Positions 17,954-28,826 of a stretch of 64,000 nt of DNA are shown here, piece by piece. The first letter of the stretch is position 1; each line of letters begins with the position of its first letter. Location: NCBI RefSeq assembly GCF_000720175.1, contig NZ_JOIX01000007.1:1-64000 (forward strand), written 5' to 3'. Under the pieces are notes generated by a model. It saw only the letters and a list, made by a program, of their open reading frames with translations, was not told the origin of the DNA and searched no databases. This DNA comes from Streptomyces sp. NRRL S-337 (lineage in GTDB: Bacteria; Actinomycetota; Actinomycetes; Streptomycetales; Streptomycetaceae). Position numbers and translations under genes: made by a program.

Positions 17954-18903
17954 GCACAGAGCACGAGACGCAGGAAACCGAGAGAGACGGTGCACAGGTG
18001 AGTACGGGCACGATGCGCGAGTCCGACCAGGGCGAGAGCGCCGCGATCCCCGAGCTGGTGATCATCTCCGGGATGTCCGGGGCCGGCCGCAGCACCGCCG
18101 CCAAGTGCCTGGAGGACCTCGGCTGGTTCGTCGTCGACAACATCCCGCCCGAGCTGATCGCCCCGATGGTCGAGCTCGGCGCCCGCTCCCAGGGCAACGT
18201 CGCCCGCATCGCCGTCGTCGTCGACGTCCGCGGCCGCCGCTTCTTCGCCAACCTCAAGGAGTCCCTGGCCACCCTCGACGCGCAGAACGTCAAGCGCCGC
18301 ATCGTCTTCCTGGAATCCTCCGACGAGGCCCTGGTGCGCCGCTTCGAGTCCGTGCGCCGCCCGCACCCCCTCCAGGGCGACGGCCGCATCGTCGACGGCA
18401 TCGCCGCCGAACGCGACCTGCTGCGCGAGCTGCGCGGCGACGCCGACCTGGTCATCGACACCTCCAGCCTCAACGTCCACGAGCTCCGCGCCAAGATGGA
18501 CGCCCAGTTCGCCGGCGAAGAGGTCCCCGAGCTCCGCGCCACCGTCATGTCCTTCGGCTTCAAGTACGGCCTGCCCGTCGACGCCGACATGGTCATCGAC
18601 TGCCGCTTCATCCCCAACCCGCACTGGGTCCCCGAGCTGCGCCCCTTCACCGGCCTCAACGACGAGGTCTCCCACTACGTCTTCAGCCAGCCCGGCTCCA
18701 AGGAGTTCCTGGACGGCTACGCCGAGCTGCTGCGGATCGTCGCCGAGGGCTACCGCCGCGAGGGCAAGCGCTACGTGACCATCGCCGTGGGCTGCACCGG
18801 CGGCAAGCACCGCAGCGTCGCGATGTCCGAGAAGCTCGCCCGGAGGCTGGTCTCCGAGGGAGTGGAAACCGTCGTCGTCCACCGCGACATGGGGCGCGAG
18901 TGA
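17950..18903 (+). CDS. rapZ: RapZ-family P-loop nucleotide-binding protein
   Basis: 317 residues starting in the ATGA overlap with uvrC. After ~34 disordered residues comes the P-loop GMSGAGRS (41-48), then [42 protein letters not shown], and the C-terminal domain with [26 protein letters not shown] and [13 protein letters not shown]. In E. coli RapZ is an RNA-binding adaptor for GlmZ decay and senses glucosamine-6-phosphate; in actinobacteria the RNA role is not established. It is always next to yvcK and whiA, implying a link between cell-wall precursor metabolism and development. It overlaps yvcK by GTGA. Confidence 0.93.
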   Translation: MSTEHETQETERDGAQVSTGTMRESDQGESAAIPELVIISGMSGAGRSTAAKCLEDLGWFVVDNIPPELIAPMVELGARSQGNVARIAVVVDVRGRRFFANLKESLATLDAQNVKRRIVFLESSDEALVRRFESVRRPHPLQGDGRIVDGIAAERDLLRELRGDADLVIDTSSLNVHELRAKMDAQFAGEEVPELRATVMSFGFKYGLPVDADMVIDCRFIPNPHWVPELRPFTGLNDEVSHYVFSQPGSKEFLDGYAELLRIVAEGYRREGKRYVTIAVGCTGGKHRSVAMSEKLARRLVSEGVETVVVHRDMGRE

Positions 18904-19961
18904 CCGGCCGCACACCACGGCTGCGCCGGGTCCGCCGATTCGTCCCCAGCGGCCGTGCGACGAAGGGCGCCACCCCCAAGGTGGTGGCGCTCGGCGGAGG
19001 CATGGGCCTGTCCGCCTCCCTCGCCGCGCTGCGCCGCATCACCGGTGATCTCACGGCCGTCGTCACGGTCGCCGACGACGGCGGCTCCAGCGGCCGGCTC
19101 CGCGACGAGCTCGGCGTGCTGCCGCCCGGCGACCTGCGCAAGGCGCTGGCCGCGCTGTGCGGCGACGACGACTGGGGCCAGACCTGGGCCCGGGTGATCC
19201 AGCACCGCTTCCAGAGCGAGGGCGAGCTGCACGACCACGCCGTCGGCAACCTCCTCATCGTCGCCCTGTGGGAGCAGCTCGGCGACCATGTCCAGGCGCT
19301 CGACCTGGTCGGCAAGCTGCTCGGCGCACACGGGCGCGTCCTGCCCATGTCGGCCGTCCCCCTGGAGCTCCAGGCCCAGGTCAAGGGTCACGACCCGGAC
19401 CACCCCGACGACATCTCCACGGTCCGCGGCCAGGCCACCGTCGCCCTCACCCGCGGCGAGGTGCAGTCCGTCCACGTCGTCCCCGAGGACCCGCCGGCCG
19501 TCCCCGAGGCGGTCGCCGCGGTGCGTGACGCCGACTGGGTGGTTCTCGGCCCCGGATCCTGGTTCTCCTCCGTGATCCCCCATCTGCTGGTGCCACAGCT
19601 GCGCCAGGCCCTGGAGGAGACCAAGGCACGCAAGGTGCTCTCCCTCAACCTCGCACCGCAGCCGGGCGAAACCGATGGCTTCTCCCCGCAGCGTCATTTG
19701 GAGGTTTTGGCCCGACACGCCCCTAAACTCGCCTTCGACGTGGTGCTGGCCGACAAGGCCGCCGTGCCCGACATCGATGGTCTGACGGTTGCCGCCAAGC
19801 AGCTCGTCGGCAGCGAGGTCGAGCTGGCGGCGGTTGCGGCGCAAGGAGACGACGCCCGGTCGACCGCCGGGGGAGCCCCCGACCGGCACGACCCGGAGCT
19901 GCTGGCCGCCGCGTACGACCGTATTTTTCGGATGCATGGAAGGATCGGCCCATGGCGATGA
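18900..19961 (+). CDS. yvcK: YvcK/CofD-family UDP-GlcNAc-binding gluconeogenesis factor
   Basis: 353 residues from the GTG at 18900 that overlaps the rapZ stop. The nucleotide-sugar binding core is present: [63 protein letters not shown], and [18 protein letters not shown]. YvcK proteins bind UDP-GlcNAc and influence carbon flux and cell-wall growth. About 20 basic residues precede the core. The stop lies ten bases inside whiA. Its place between rapZ and whiA, just ahead of gap-pgk-tpiA, fits a role in carbon routing. Confidence 0.92.
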   Translation: MTGRTPRLRRVRRFVPSGRATKGATPKVVALGGGMGLSASLAALRRITGDLTAVVTVADDGGSSGRLRDELGVLPPGDLRKALAALCGDDDWGQTWARVIQHRFQSEGELHDHAVGNLLIVALWEQLGDHVQALDLVGKLLGAHGRVLPMSAVPLELQAQVKGHDPDHPDDISTVRGQATVALTRGEVQSVHVVPEDPPAVPEAVAAVRDADWVVLGPGSWFSSVIPHLLVPQLRQALEETKARKVLSLNLAPQPGETDGFSPQRHLEVLARHAPKLAFDVVLADKAAVPDIDGLTVAAKQLVGSEVELAAVAAQGDDARSTAGGAPDRHDPELLAAAYDRIFRMHGRIGPWR

Positions 19962-20941
19962 CGGCTGCGGTGAAGGATGAGATCTCCCGGCTCCCCGTCA
20001 CCCGGACCTGCTGCCGGAAGTCGGAGGTCTCGTCGATCCTGCGGTTCGCGGGAGGTCTGCACCTGGTCAGCGGACGCATTGTGATCGAGGCCGAGCTGGA
20101 CACGGGCATCGCTGCCCGCCGGCTCCGCAAGGACATCCTGGAGATCTTCGGGCACAGCTCCGACCTGGTGGTGATGGCCCCCGGCGGACTGCGTCGCGGC
20201 AGCCGCTACGTCGTACGCGTGGTGGCCGGCGGCGACCAGCTGGCCCGCCAGACCGGCCTGGTCGACGGCCGCGGCCGCCCCATCCGCGGGCTGCCCCCGC
20301 AGGTCGTCTCCGGCGCCACCTGCGACGCCGAGGCCGCCTGGCGCGGCGCCTTCCTCGCCCACGGCTCGCTCACCGAACCCGGCCGCTCCTCCTCCCTGGA
20401 GGTCACCTGCCCCGGCCCCGAGGCGGCGCTCGCCCTGGTCGGCGCGGCCCGCCGCCTCGGCATCGGCGCCAAGGCCCGCGAGGTCCGCGGCGTGGACCGC
20501 GTCGTCGTCCGTGACGGTGACGCGATCGGCGCGCTGCTGACCCGGCTCGGCGCCCACGAGTCGGTGCTCGCCTGGGAGGAGCGGCGGATGCGCCGCGAGG
20601 TCCGGGCCACCGCCAACCGCCTCGCCAACTTCGACGACGCCAACCTCCGCCGCTCGGCGCGGGCCGCGGTCGCCGCCGGCGCCCGGGTGCAGCGCGCACT
20701 GGAGATCCTCGGCGAGGAGGTCCCCGAGCACCTCGCCGCGGCCGGCCGGCTGCGCATGGAACACAAGCAGGCGTCCCTGGAGGAGCTCGGCGCCCTCGCC
20801 GACCCGCCGCTCACCAAGGACGCGGTCGCCGGCCGGATCCGCCGTCTGCTGGCGATGGCCGACAAGCGCGCCCAGGACCTCGGCATCCCCGGCACCGAAT
20901 CCAATCTCACCGAGGAACTCGCCGAGGGCATGGTCGGCTGA
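19952..20941 (+). CDS. whiA: Sporulation transcription factor WhiA
   Basis: 329 residues from the ATG at 19952, with GGAAGGATC ahead of it; [14 protein letters not shown] two codons in is an alternative start. The N-terminal two-thirds is the LAGLIDADG homing-endonuclease-like fold without nuclease motifs ([57 protein letters not shown]). The C-terminal helix-turn-helix is [28 protein letters not shown]. WhiA acts with WhiB to switch on cell division during sporulation and is present even in non-sporulating Gram-positives. Overlap with yvcK implies coupled translation. A strong hairpin follows, so the uvrC-rapZ-yvcK-whiA operon ends here. Confidence 0.96.
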   Translation: MAMTAAVKDEISRLPVTRTCCRKSEVSSILRFAGGLHLVSGRIVIEAELDTGIAARRLRKDILEIFGHSSDLVVMAPGGLRRGSRYVVRVVAGGDQLARQTGLVDGRGRPIRGLPPQVVSGATCDAEAAWRGAFLAHGSLTEPGRSSSLEVTCPGPEAALALVGAARRLGIGAKAREVRGVDRVVVRDGDAIGALLTRLGAHESVLAWEERRMRREVRATANRLANFDDANLRRSARAAVAAGARVQRALEILGEEVPEHLAAAGRLRMEHKQASLEELGALADPPLTKDAVAGRIRRLLAMADKRAQDLGIPGTESNLTEELAEGMVG

Positions 20942-20974
20942 CCCCGCCCTCCCCACCCTCCTCACCCATCCCGT

Positions 20975-21007
20975 CCGCCCCCGGTGCCACGAGCGCACCG
21001 GGGGCGG
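20975..21007 (+). terminator. Terminator after whiA
   Basis: Perfect 13-bp stem (20975-20987 with 20995-21007), 7-base loop, no T-run. Confidence 0.7.
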
Positions 21008-21063
21008 TCTGGCATGCGCGGCCTCCGACGGAAAACGCTCATCTGAGAAGCATCGAGCGCGTT

Positions 21064-22177
<1,114 letters not shown>

Positions 22178-22212
22178 TATCTCTGCCTGATACCCCAGGC
22201 ACCGAGGTGTGA

Positions 22213-22260
22213 AGGACGGGGCTCGTACGGCGCGACGAAGCGTCGTACGAGCCCCGTCCT
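22213..22260 (+). terminator. 21-bp hairpin between gap and pgk
   Basis: Perfect 17-bp arms (22213-22229 and 22244-22260), extended by four pairs including one G-U; loop GACGAA. No T-run. It could be an attenuating terminator, an mRNA processing site or a 3' stabiliser of the gap message. Confidence 0.6.
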
Positions 22261-22290
22261 GCGACCGAATCAAGCGACGGAGCACTTCCC

Positions 22291-23493
22291 ATGAAGACGA
22301 TCGACGACCTCCAGGTAGCGGGACAGCGGGTCTTTGTCCGCGCCGACCTGAATGTCCCGCTGGACGGCACCACCATCACCGACGACGGCCGGATCCGCGC
22401 CGTCGCCCCGACGATCGCCAAGCTCGCCGAGCGCGGCGCCAAGGTGATCGTCGCCTCCCACCTGGGCCGCCCCAAGGGCGCCCCGGACCCGGCCTTCTCC
22501 CTGGGCCCCGCCGCCCAGCGGCTCGGTGAACTCCTCGGCCAGAGCGTGGCGTTCGCGACCGACACCGTCGGCGAATCCGCCGCCGCCGTCACCGCGGGCC
22601 TCGCCGACGGCCAGGTGGCCGTGCTGGAGAACCTCCGCTTCAACCCCGGCGAGACCAGCAAGGACGACGCCGAGCGCGGCGCCTTCGCCGACCGGCTCGC
22701 CGCCCTCGCCGACCTCTACGTCGGCGACGGCTTCGGCGCCGTGCACCGCAAGCACGCCTCCGTCTACGACCTGCCCCAGCGCCTGCCGCACGCCGCCGGC
22801 GACCTCATCGCCACCGAGGTCGGCGTCCTGAAGAAGCTCACCGAGGACGTCAAGCGCCCCTACGTCGTCGTGCTCGGTGGCGCCAAGGTCTCCGACAAGC
22901 TCGCCGTCATCGACGAGCTCCTCGGCAAGGCCGACCGCCTCCTGATCGGCGGCGGCATGGCGTACACCTTCCTCAAGGCCAAGGGCTACGAGGTCGGCAT
23001 CTCCCTCCTCCAGGAGGACCAGATCCCGGTCGTCACGGAATACATGGAGCGCGCCGAGAAGAACGGCGTCGAGCTGGTCCTGCCGGTCGACGTCCTCGCC
23101 TCCACCGACTTCCCGGACCTGAAGACGAAGGCCCCCGCCACCTTCGACACCCTCGACGCCGACAAGATCCCCTCCGACAAGGAGGGCCTGGACATCGGCC
23201 CGAAGACCCGCGAGCTGTACGCTTCCAAGCTCGCCGACGCCGCGACCGTCTTCTGGAACGGTCCGCTCGGTGTCTTCGAGCACCCGGACTACGCCGGTGG
23301 CACCCGTGCCATCGCCCAGGCGCTCGTCGACAGCGATGCCTTCACCGTGGTCGGCGGTGGCGACAGCGCCGCCGCGGTCCGCCTGCTGGGCTTCGACGAG
23401 AAGGCATTCGGCCACATCTCGACCGGTGGCGGCGCCAGCCTCGAATACCTCGAAGGCAAGACGCTCCCCGGCCTCGCCGCTCTGGAGGACTGA
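22291..23493 (+). CDS. pgk: Phosphoglycerate kinase
   Basis: 400 residues. The substrate-binding N-domain is complete (VFVRADLNVPLDG, VIVASHLGRPKGA, VLENLRFNPGE, VGDGFGAVHRKHAS), as is the nucleotide-binding C-domain (VLGGAKVSDKLAVIDELL, NGPLGVFEHPDYAGGTRAIA, TVVGGGDSAAAVRLLG, STGGGASLEYLEGKTLPGL). It transfers phosphate from 1,3-bisphosphoglycerate to ADP. The ATG is 30 bp beyond a strong hairpin. tpiA begins 6 bp after the stop, so those two are certainly cotranscribed. Confidence 0.98.
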   Translation: MKTIDDLQVAGQRVFVRADLNVPLDGTTITDDGRIRAVAPTIAKLAERGAKVIVASHLGRPKGAPDPAFSLGPAAQRLGELLGQSVAFATDTVGESAAAVTAGLADGQVAVLENLRFNPGETSKDDAERGAFADRLAALADLYVGDGFGAVHRKHASVYDLPQRLPHAAGDLIATEVGVLKKLTEDVKRPYVVVLGGAKVSDKLAVIDELLGKADRLLIGGGMAYTFLKAKGYEVGISLLQEDQIPVVTEYMERAEKNGVELVLPVDVLASTDFPDLKTKAPATFDTLDADKIPSDKEGLDIGPKTRELYASKLADAATVFWNGPLGVFEHPDYAGGTRAIAQALVDSDAFTVVGGGDSAAAVRLLGFDEKAFGHISTGGGASLEYLEGKTLPGLAALED

Positions 23494-23499
23494 AAAACC

Positions 23500-24276
23500 G
23501 TGAGTGACCGCACCCCGCTGATGGCGGGCAACTGGAAGATGAACCTCAACCACCTTGAGGCCATCGCACACGTCCAGAAGCTCGCCTTCGCCCTCGCCGA
23601 CAAGGACTTCGACGCCGTAGAGGTCGCCGTCCTGCCGCCGTTCACCGATCTCCGCTCGGTGCAGACGCTGGTCGACGGCGACAAGCTCAAGATCAAGTAC
23701 GGCGCGCAGGACCTCTCCGCGCACGACTCCGGCGCGTACACCGGTGAGATCTCCGGCGCGATGCTCGCCAAGCTCAAGTGCGCGTACGTGGCCGTCGGCC
23801 ACAGCGAGCGCCGCCAGTACCACGGCGAGAACGAAGAGATCTGCAACGCCAAGGTCAAGGCCGCCTTCAAGCACGGCATCACCCCGATCCTCTGTGTCGG
23901 CGAGGGCCTGGACGTCCGCAAGGCCGGCAACCACGTCGCGCACACCCTCGCCCAGGTCGACGGCGGCCTCGCGGACATCCCGGCCGAACAGGCCGAGACC
24001 ATCGTGATCGCCTACGAACCGGTGTGGGCCATCGGCACCGGCGAGGTCGCCACCCCCGAGGACGCCCAGGAGGTCTGCGCGGCCATCCGCGGCCGCCTGG
24101 CCGAGCTCTACAGCCAGGAGCTGGCCGACAAGGTCCGCATCCAGTACGGCGGCTCGGTCAAGTCCGGCAACGTCGCCGCGATCATGGCGCAGCCGGACGT
24201 CGACGGCGCCCTGGTCGGTGGCGCGGCACTGGACGCCGACGAATTCGTCAAGATCGTCCGCTTCCGCGACCAGTAG
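23500..24276 (+). CDS. tpiA: Triose-phosphate isomerase
   Basis: 258 residues from the GTG at 23500. Catalytic residues Lys13 (GNWKMN), His101 (VGHSERR) and Glu173 ([11 protein letters not shown]) are present, as are the phosphate-loop glycines YGGSVKSGN and [14 protein letters not shown]. It interconverts dihydroxyacetone phosphate and glyceraldehyde-3-phosphate. It starts 6 bp after pgk and is followed by a 9-bp hairpin, closing the glycolytic operon. Length is normal. Confidence 0.97.
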   Translation: MSDRTPLMAGNWKMNLNHLEAIAHVQKLAFALADKDFDAVEVAVLPPFTDLRSVQTLVDGDKLKIKYGAQDLSAHDSGAYTGEISGAMLAKLKCAYVAVGHSERRQYHGENEEICNAKVKAAFKHGITPILCVGEGLDVRKAGNHVAHTLAQVDGGLADIPAEQAETIVIAYEPVWAIGTGEVATPEDAQEVCAAIRGRLAELYSQELADKVRIQYGGSVKSGNVAAIMAQPDVDGALVGGAALDADEFVKIVRFRDQ

Positions 24277-24300
24277 CAGCCGCGCAACACCAGCAGCTAT

Positions 24301-24320
24301 GACGAGGGCGAGCCCTCGTC
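24301..24320 (+). terminator. Hairpin after tpiA
   Basis: Arms 24301-24309 and 24312-24320 are perfect complements (GACGAGGGC/GCCCTCGTC) around GA, giving an effective 8-bp stem with a tetraloop. Confidence 0.6.
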
Positions 24321-24429
24321 GTACCCTGTCGGGGCCGGGACCGGTGCAACAGCGCCGCCCCGGCCCCGCACCATATGTTCCACGTATCGTGATCCCTACG
24401 TCCGTCAGTCCTAGAGAGTTGGTCCAGCC

Positions 24430-24666
24430 GTGGTCATCGGATTCTCGATCGCCCTCATCGTCTTCAGCCTGCTGCTGGTGATGCTGGTGCTTATGCACAA
24501 GGGGAAGGGCGGCGGTCTGTCCGACATGTTCGGCGGCGGCATGCAGTCCTCGGTCGGTGGCTCCTCGGTCGCCGAGCGCAACCTGGACCGCATCACCATC
24601 GTGATCGGTCTGTTGTGGTTCGCCTGCATTGTCGTCCTCGGCGTCCTGATGAAGCTCGGCAGCTGA
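24430..24666 (+). CDS. secG: Preprotein translocase subunit SecG
   Basis: 78 residues from the GTG at 24430. Two transmembrane helices (VIGFSIALIVFSLLLVMLVLMHK and ITIVIGLLWFACIVVLGVLMKLG) flank the conserved cytosolic loop GKGGGLSDMFGGG. SecG assists the SecYE channel. Its place after tpiA is conserved in actinobacteria. Confidence 0.93.
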   Translation: MVIGFSIALIVFSLLLVMLVLMHKGKGGGLSDMFGGGMQSSVGGSSVAERNLDRITIVIGLLWFACIVVLGVLMKLGS

Positions 24667-24726
24667 CATACCGTCGGGGGCGCGGCCTATCATGAGGGCG
24701 GCGTCCCGGGACGGTAACTCCGCTCA

Positions 24727-24755
24727 CTGGACGCGCGTTGGGCCTTACGTAGACT
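24727..24755 (+). promoter_or_regulatory. Possible promoter of the rbpA-like gene
   Basis: CTGGAC (24727-24732), 17 bp, TAGACT (24750-24755), about 65 bp before the GTG start. The -10 is good, the -35 only moderate. Confidence 0.4.
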
Positions 24756-24819
24756 GTGGCGTTCCGCAGCGCAGCTGATGTGAAGGCTTTGCAGCACCAT
24801 TACGCAGGGAGTAACGACC

Positions 24820-25155
24820 GTGGCAAGTGGCAACGCGATCCGAGGAAGTCGGGTCGGGGCGGGGCCGATGGGGGAGGCCGAGCGCGGCGAGTCCGCGCCG
24901 CGCATCCGCATCTCCTTCTGGTGCTCCAACGGGCACGAGACGCAGCCCAGCTTCGCCGGCGATGCGCAGGTTCCGGACACCTGGGACTGCCCGCGCTGTG
25001 GTTTCCCGGCAGGCAAGGACCGGGACAGCCCGCCGGACCCGCCGCGCACCGAGCCCTACAAGACCCACCTCGCCTACGTCCGTGAGCGCCGCAGCGACGC
25101 CGACGGCGAGGCGATCCTCGCGGAGGCGCTCGCCAAGCTCCGCGGCGAGATCTGA
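24820..25155 (+). CDS. rbpA: RbpA-family RNA polymerase-binding protein (second, shorter type)
   Basis: 111 residues from the GTG at 24820 (VASGNAIRGSRVG). The RbpA layout is visible: an N-terminal RGSR element, a small barrel with a potential zinc site (Cys35 and His39 in FWCSNGHE, Cys57 and Cys60 in WDCPRCG), a basic linker (PRTEPYKTHLAYVRERRS) and a C-terminal sigma-interacting helix (DGEAILAEALAKLRGEI). RbpA binds group 1 and some group 2 sigma factors and stabilises open promoters. The sequence differs from the SigR-controlled S. coelicolor RbpA as I remember it, so this is probably the paralogue sometimes called RbpB; the symbol is therefore approximate. A very strong terminator follows. 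Confidence 0.75.
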   Translation: MASGNAIRGSRVGAGPMGEAERGESAPRIRISFWCSNGHETQPSFAGDAQVPDTWDCPRCGFPAGKDRDSPPDPPRTEPYKTHLAYVRERRSDADGEAILAEALAKLRGEI

Positions 25156-25168
25156 CGGAACGGACACA

Positions 25169-25211
25169 CGGCCGACCCGGCCGGAGGGAACCCCTCCGGC
25201 CGGGTCGGCCG
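25169..25211 (+). terminator. Strong terminator after the rbpA-like gene
   Basis: Perfect 20-bp stem (25169-25188 with 25192-25211), loop AAC, followed by the T-rich CGTTTGTTG. Confidence 0.85.
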
Positions 25212-25305
25212 CGTTTGTTGTCGGGAGCCGCCGCCCCTCGGCGCTCCGCCGCAGCGGTCTTCCGCCGCATCTGAGGCAGCGGGTGGGGAAACTGCCCGAG
25301 GCTCG

Positions 25306-25328
25306 TTGTCAGTGGTCGCCCGTACCGT
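25306..25328 (+). promoter_or_regulatory. RecA-NDp-type promoter of a dead MFS gene
   Basis: TTGTCAGTG (25306-25314), 8 bases, TACCGT (25323-25328), then 6 bases to an ATG at 25335: a full consensus match, retained although the gene it served is destroyed. Confidence 0.6.
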
Positions 25329-25334
25329 AGGGAC

Positions 25335-26138
25335 ATGCGCACGGTGTGTGAGTGCGAGCATGGACCAGCGCCGGGCCATGTGGACGGTCGACGTGGCCCG
25401 CGGCCTGCTGATGGCCGGCTTCGCCCTGGCCGTGGCGACCGGCCGGGCGGGCATCGGACTGCTGCTCGCGCTGGCCTTCGCGCTCACCACCCTCCACACG
25501 CTGTTCGACAACGCCGCCACGGCCCTGCTGCCCGCGCTCGTCCCCCAGGAGTCACTGACCACCGCCAACGCCCGCCTGCTGACCGGCCAGGAGGTCGCCC
25601 ACCGGTTCCTCGGCGGGCCCCTCGCCCCGGCGCTCCTCGCGCTCGGCGCCGCGCTCCCCTTCCTGGCCGACGCCATGACGTACCTCCTCGCGGCCGGTCT
25701 CGTCGCCTCCCTGCGCACCCCGCCACCGGCAGCCCGTTCCGCGCCGCGCTCCTCACCGGAGTGCTGCAGACCCTGCTCCTCGTGGGATTCGGGACGGTGT
25801 CCGCGACCGGTGTCGCGGCGGCGCTCCTCGGCCTGTTCGGCTTCGCCGGCACGGTGGCCACCGTCCTTGAGGCCACCGTCGTCCAACAGCGCGCCCCGGC
25901 CGCCCTGCTCGGCCGCATCAGCGCCGCGTTCCGGACGATGTCCCTCGGCACCGCACCGCTCGGCGGACTGCTCGGCGGCGCAGCCGCCACGGCGTACGGC
26001 CCCCACAGCCCCGCCCTCCTCGCCGCCGGCCTGCTGGGCCTCGCCACCCTGGCACTCCTCCCCGCCCGTCCACCGGTTCGTCAGATGCCGGACAGCGCAC
26101 CGACCGACAGCGGACAGATACCTCATACCGCGCCCTGA
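25335..26138 (+). pseudogene. MFS transporter remnant (truncated and frameshifted)
   Basis: Membrane-transporter sequence is split over two frames. From about 25360 one frame reads as MFS helices 3-6 (DVARGLLMAGFALAVA, LHTLFDNAATALLPALVP, GQEVAHRFLGGPLAPALLALG, FLADAMTYLLAAGLVASLR). After about 25730 the other frame reads as the C-terminal helices (LLTGVLQTLLLVGFGTVSA, APAALLGRISAAFRTMSLGTAPLGGLLGG) to the stop at 26138. Helices 1-2 are missing at the front and about helices 7-8 at the junction, so deletions as well as a frameshift have occurred. The pattern matches EntS-like exporters. The promoter and start codon survive. Confidence 0.75.
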
Positions 26139-26186
26139 TCAATTAGGTTGGGAGATGGCGGGGCCGGTACGAGATGAAGAAGGCTG

Positions 26187-27848
26187 ATGTCCGAGATGAA
26201 CCCACAAGGCCGCAGCAGGCTCGACCAGATGCCTGAGTGGACCGCGCTGAGCAAGCACCGCGAACAGCTGGGGGAGGTGCACCTCCGCGAACTGTTCGAG
26301 CGCGACCCCGCGCGCGCCGAGCGCTACACCCTCCAGGTCGGCGACCTGTACCTGGACTACTCCAAGCACCTGGTCACCGACGAGACCCTGCGGCTGCTCG
26401 GCGACCTGGCCGCGGCGACCGGCGTGGCCGAACTGCGCGACGCGATGCTCCGCGGCGACAAGATCAACGTCACCGAGCAGCGGTCCGTGCTCCACACCGC
26501 GCTGCGCGCACCCGGCTCCGCGGTCATCAAGAGCGACGGCACCGACGTCGTCCCCGCCGTCCAGCACGTCCTGACCAAGATGGGCACCTTCTCCGACCGG
26601 GTCCGCTCCGGCGACTGGAAGGGCCACACCGGCAAGCGCATCAAGACCGTCGTCAACATCGGCATCGGCGGCTCGGACCTCGGCCCCGCCATGGCCTACG
26701 AGGCGCTGCGCGCCTACACCCACCGGGACATGCAGTTCCGCTTCGTCTCCAACGTGGACGGCGCGGACCTGCACGAAGCCGTCCGCGACCTCGACCCGGC
26801 CGAGACGCTCTTCATCATCGCCTCGAAGACCTTCACCACCATCGAGACGATCACCAACGCCACCTCGGCCCGCAACTGGCTGCTGACCGGCCTCCGGGCC
26901 GACGAGTCAGCCGTCGCCAAGCACTTCGTCGCCCTCTCCACCAACACCGAGAAGGTGACCGAGTTCGGCATCAACCCGGACAACATGTTCGAGTTCTGGG
27001 ACTGGGTCGGCGGCCGCTACTCCTACGACTCCGCGATCGGTCTCTCGCTGATGATCGCCATCGGCAAGGAACACTTCCGCGAGATGCTGGCCGGCTTCCA
27101 CCTCGTCGACGAGCACTTCCGCTGCGCCCCGCCGCAGGAGAACGCCGCGTTCCTGCTGGGCCTCCTCGGCATCTGGTACGGCAACTTCTGGGACGCCCAG
27201 TCGCACGCGGTACTGCCCTACAGCCACTACCTCTCCAAGTTCACCGCCTACCTCCAGCAGCTGGACATGGAGTCCAACGGCAAGTCGGTGGACCGCGAGG
27301 GCCACCGGGTCAACTGGCAGACCGGCCCGGTCGTCTGGGGCACGCCCGGCACGAACGGCCAGCACGCCTACTACCAGCTGCTCCACCAGGGCACGAAGAT
27401 GATCCCGGCCGACCTCATCGGCTTCGCCGAACCGGTCGCCGACCTGCAGCCCGGCCTGGTCGCCCAGCACGACCTGCTGATGGCCAACCTCTTCGCCCAG
27501 GGCCAGGCACTGGCCTTCGGCAAGACGCCCGACGAGGTGCGCGCCGAGGGCGTGGCCGAGGAACTGGTCACGCACAAGACCTTCCAGGGCAACCGCCCCA
27601 CCACCACGATCCTCGCCAAGGAGCTCAGCCCGTCCGTACTCGGCCAGTTGATCGCCCTGTACGAGCACAAGGTCTTCGTCCAGGGCGCGGTCTGGAACAT
27701 CGACTCCTTCGACCAGTGGGGCGTCGAACTCGGCAAGGTCCTCGCCAAGCGCGTCGAACCAGCCCTCACCGAGGGCGCCGACGTACCGGGCCTCGACCCC
27801 TCGACCACCGCCCTGGTCGCCAAGTACCGCGCCCTCCGCGGCCGCTGA
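26187..27848 (+). CDS. pgi: Glucose-6-phosphate isomerase
   Basis: 553 residues from the ATG at 26187 ([18 protein letters not shown]); the ATG three codons later is possible. Both sugar-isomerase lobes are present: [94 protein letters not shown], and the C-terminal [17 protein letters not shown] segment ([18 protein letters not shown]). It interconverts glucose-6-phosphate and fructose-6-phosphate and so joins the glycolytic genes upstream to the pentose-phosphate operon facing it. A possible -10 TAGGTT lies at 26144. Hairpins follow. Confidence 0.97.
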   Translation: MSEMNPQGRSRLDQMPEWTALSKHREQLGEVHLRELFERDPARAERYTLQVGDLYLDYSKHLVTDETLRLLGDLAAATGVAELRDAMLRGDKINVTEQRSVLHTALRAPGSAVIKSDGTDVVPAVQHVLTKMGTFSDRVRSGDWKGHTGKRIKTVVNIGIGGSDLGPAMAYEALRAYTHRDMQFRFVSNVDGADLHEAVRDLDPAETLFIIASKTFTTIETITNATSARNWLLTGLRADESAVAKHFVALSTNTEKVTEFGINPDNMFEFWDWVGGRYSYDSAIGLSLMIAIGKEHFREMLAGFHLVDEHFRCAPPQENAAFLLGLLGIWYGNFWDAQSHAVLPYSHYLSKFTAYLQQLDMESNGKSVDREGHRVNWQTGPVVWGTPGTNGQHAYYQLLHQGTKMIPADLIGFAEPVADLQPGLVAQHDLLMANLFAQGQALAFGKTPDEVRAEGVAEELVTHKTFQGNRPTTTILAKELSPSVLGQLIALYEHKVFVQGAVWNIDSFDQWGVELGKVLAKRVEPALTEGADVPGLDPSTTALVAKYRALRGR

Positions 27849-27885
27849 CCCCCCAACACCCCACCACCCCCACCGAAGCCTGACC

Positions 27886-27919
27886 GAGGGGCCGCGACAC
27901 CACACCGTCGCGGCCCCTC
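27886..27919 (+). terminator. Terminator of pgi
   Basis: Perfect 13-bp stem (27886-27898 with 27907-27919), 8-base loop. Confidence 0.75.
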
Positions 27920-27956
27920 GCGGCTGAACACGCCGGTGCCATCCGCAGACACGCCA

Positions 27957-27987
27957 CGGGCCCCGCCCTCAAGGAGGACGGGGCCCG
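27957..27987 (-). terminator. Terminator of the tkt-tal-zwf-opcA-pgl operon
   Basis: 14-bp stem with a single C-A mismatch (27957-27970 with 27974-27987), loop AAG, 56 bp beyond the pgl stop. It stands back to back with the pgi terminator. Confidence 0.7.
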
Positions 27988-28043
27988 CAGGGCACAAAGG
28001 ACGGCCGGCCGCTGAAGTCGCCGACTCGGGCCGAGCCGCCGGC

Positions 28044-28826
28044 TCAGGCCGACGCCGGTGGGTAGAGGCTGCGCGGCAGTTGGGCCGCGGCGGGCTCGTC
28101 GAGGAGCCAGAGCGTGCGGCTGCGGCCGCGTGCGCCGGCCGCCGGGGCCTGGACCTCGCCCGCGCCGGAGAGCGCGATGGCCGCCGCGTTCGCCTTGTCC
28201 TCGCCGGCCGCCAGCAGCCAGACCTGCCGTGCCGCGCGGATCGCGGGCAGGGTCAGGGAGATCCGGGTGGGCGGCGGCTTGGGCGCGCCGTGCACCCCGA
28301 CCACCGTGCGCTCGGTCTCCCGTACGCCGGGGAGCTCGGGGAAGAGCGACGCGACGTGGGTGTCCGGGCCGACGCCGAGCAGCAGGACGTCGAAGGACGG
28401 GACCGGGCCGTGGTCCTCCGGGCCTGCCGCAGCGGCGAGTTCGGCGGCGTACGCCTCGGCGGCGGCGTCGGCGTCGTTGCCGTACGGGCCGTCCGCGGCG
28501 GGCATCGGGTGCACCCGGGCCGGGTCGAGCGGGACGCTGTCGAGCAGCGCCGCGCGGGCCTGGGTGTCGTTGCGCTCCGGGTCGCCCGCGGGCAGGAAGC
28601 GCTCGTCGCCCCACCACAGGTCGAGCCGGGACCAGTCCACGGCGTCCCGGGCGGGCGCCTCGGCGAGGGCTGCGAGCAGCCCGTTGCCGTTGCGCCCGCC
28701 GGTCAGCACGATGGCGGCGGAGCCGCGGGCGGCCTGGGCGTCCACGATCTTCGTGATCAGCCGGGCCGCCGCGGCCTTCGCCATCAGCTCCTTGTCGCGG
28801 TGGACGACGACTTCGGGAGCACTCAC
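28044..28826 (-). CDS. pgl: 6-phosphogluconolactonase
   Basis: 260 residues from the GTG at 28826, overlapping the opcA stop (GTGA). The NagB/DevB fold motifs are present: GSAAIVLTGGRNGNGLLAAL, DWSRLDLWWGDERFLPAGDPERNDTQAR, FDVLLLGVGPDTHVASLFPE, ISLTLPAIRAARQVWLLAAGEDKANAAAIAL. The usual His in GxxGHxASLFP is kept (GPDTHVASLFP, with D for G). It hydrolyses 6-phosphogluconolactone, the product of Zwf. Last gene of the pentose-phosphate operon. Confidence 0.94.
   Translation of the reverse strand: MSAPEVVVHRDKELMAKAAAARLITKIVDAQAARGSAAIVLTGGRNGNGLLAALAEAPARDAVDWSRLDLWWGDERFLPAGDPERNDTQARAALLDSVPLDPARVHPMPAADGPYGNDADAAAEAYAAELAAAAGPEDHGPVPSFDVLLLGVGPDTHVASLFPELPGVRETERTVVGVHGAPKPPPTRISLTLPAIRAARQVWLLAAGEDKANAAAIALSGAGEVQAPAAGARGRSRTLWLLDEPAAAQLPRSLYPPASA

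Noticed and set aside
25306..26187. A single intact 293-codon MFS gene reading through to 26187
   Set aside because: After about 25735 that frame is Arg/Ser-rich shadow sequence; transporter helices continue in another frame, so the gene is broken.
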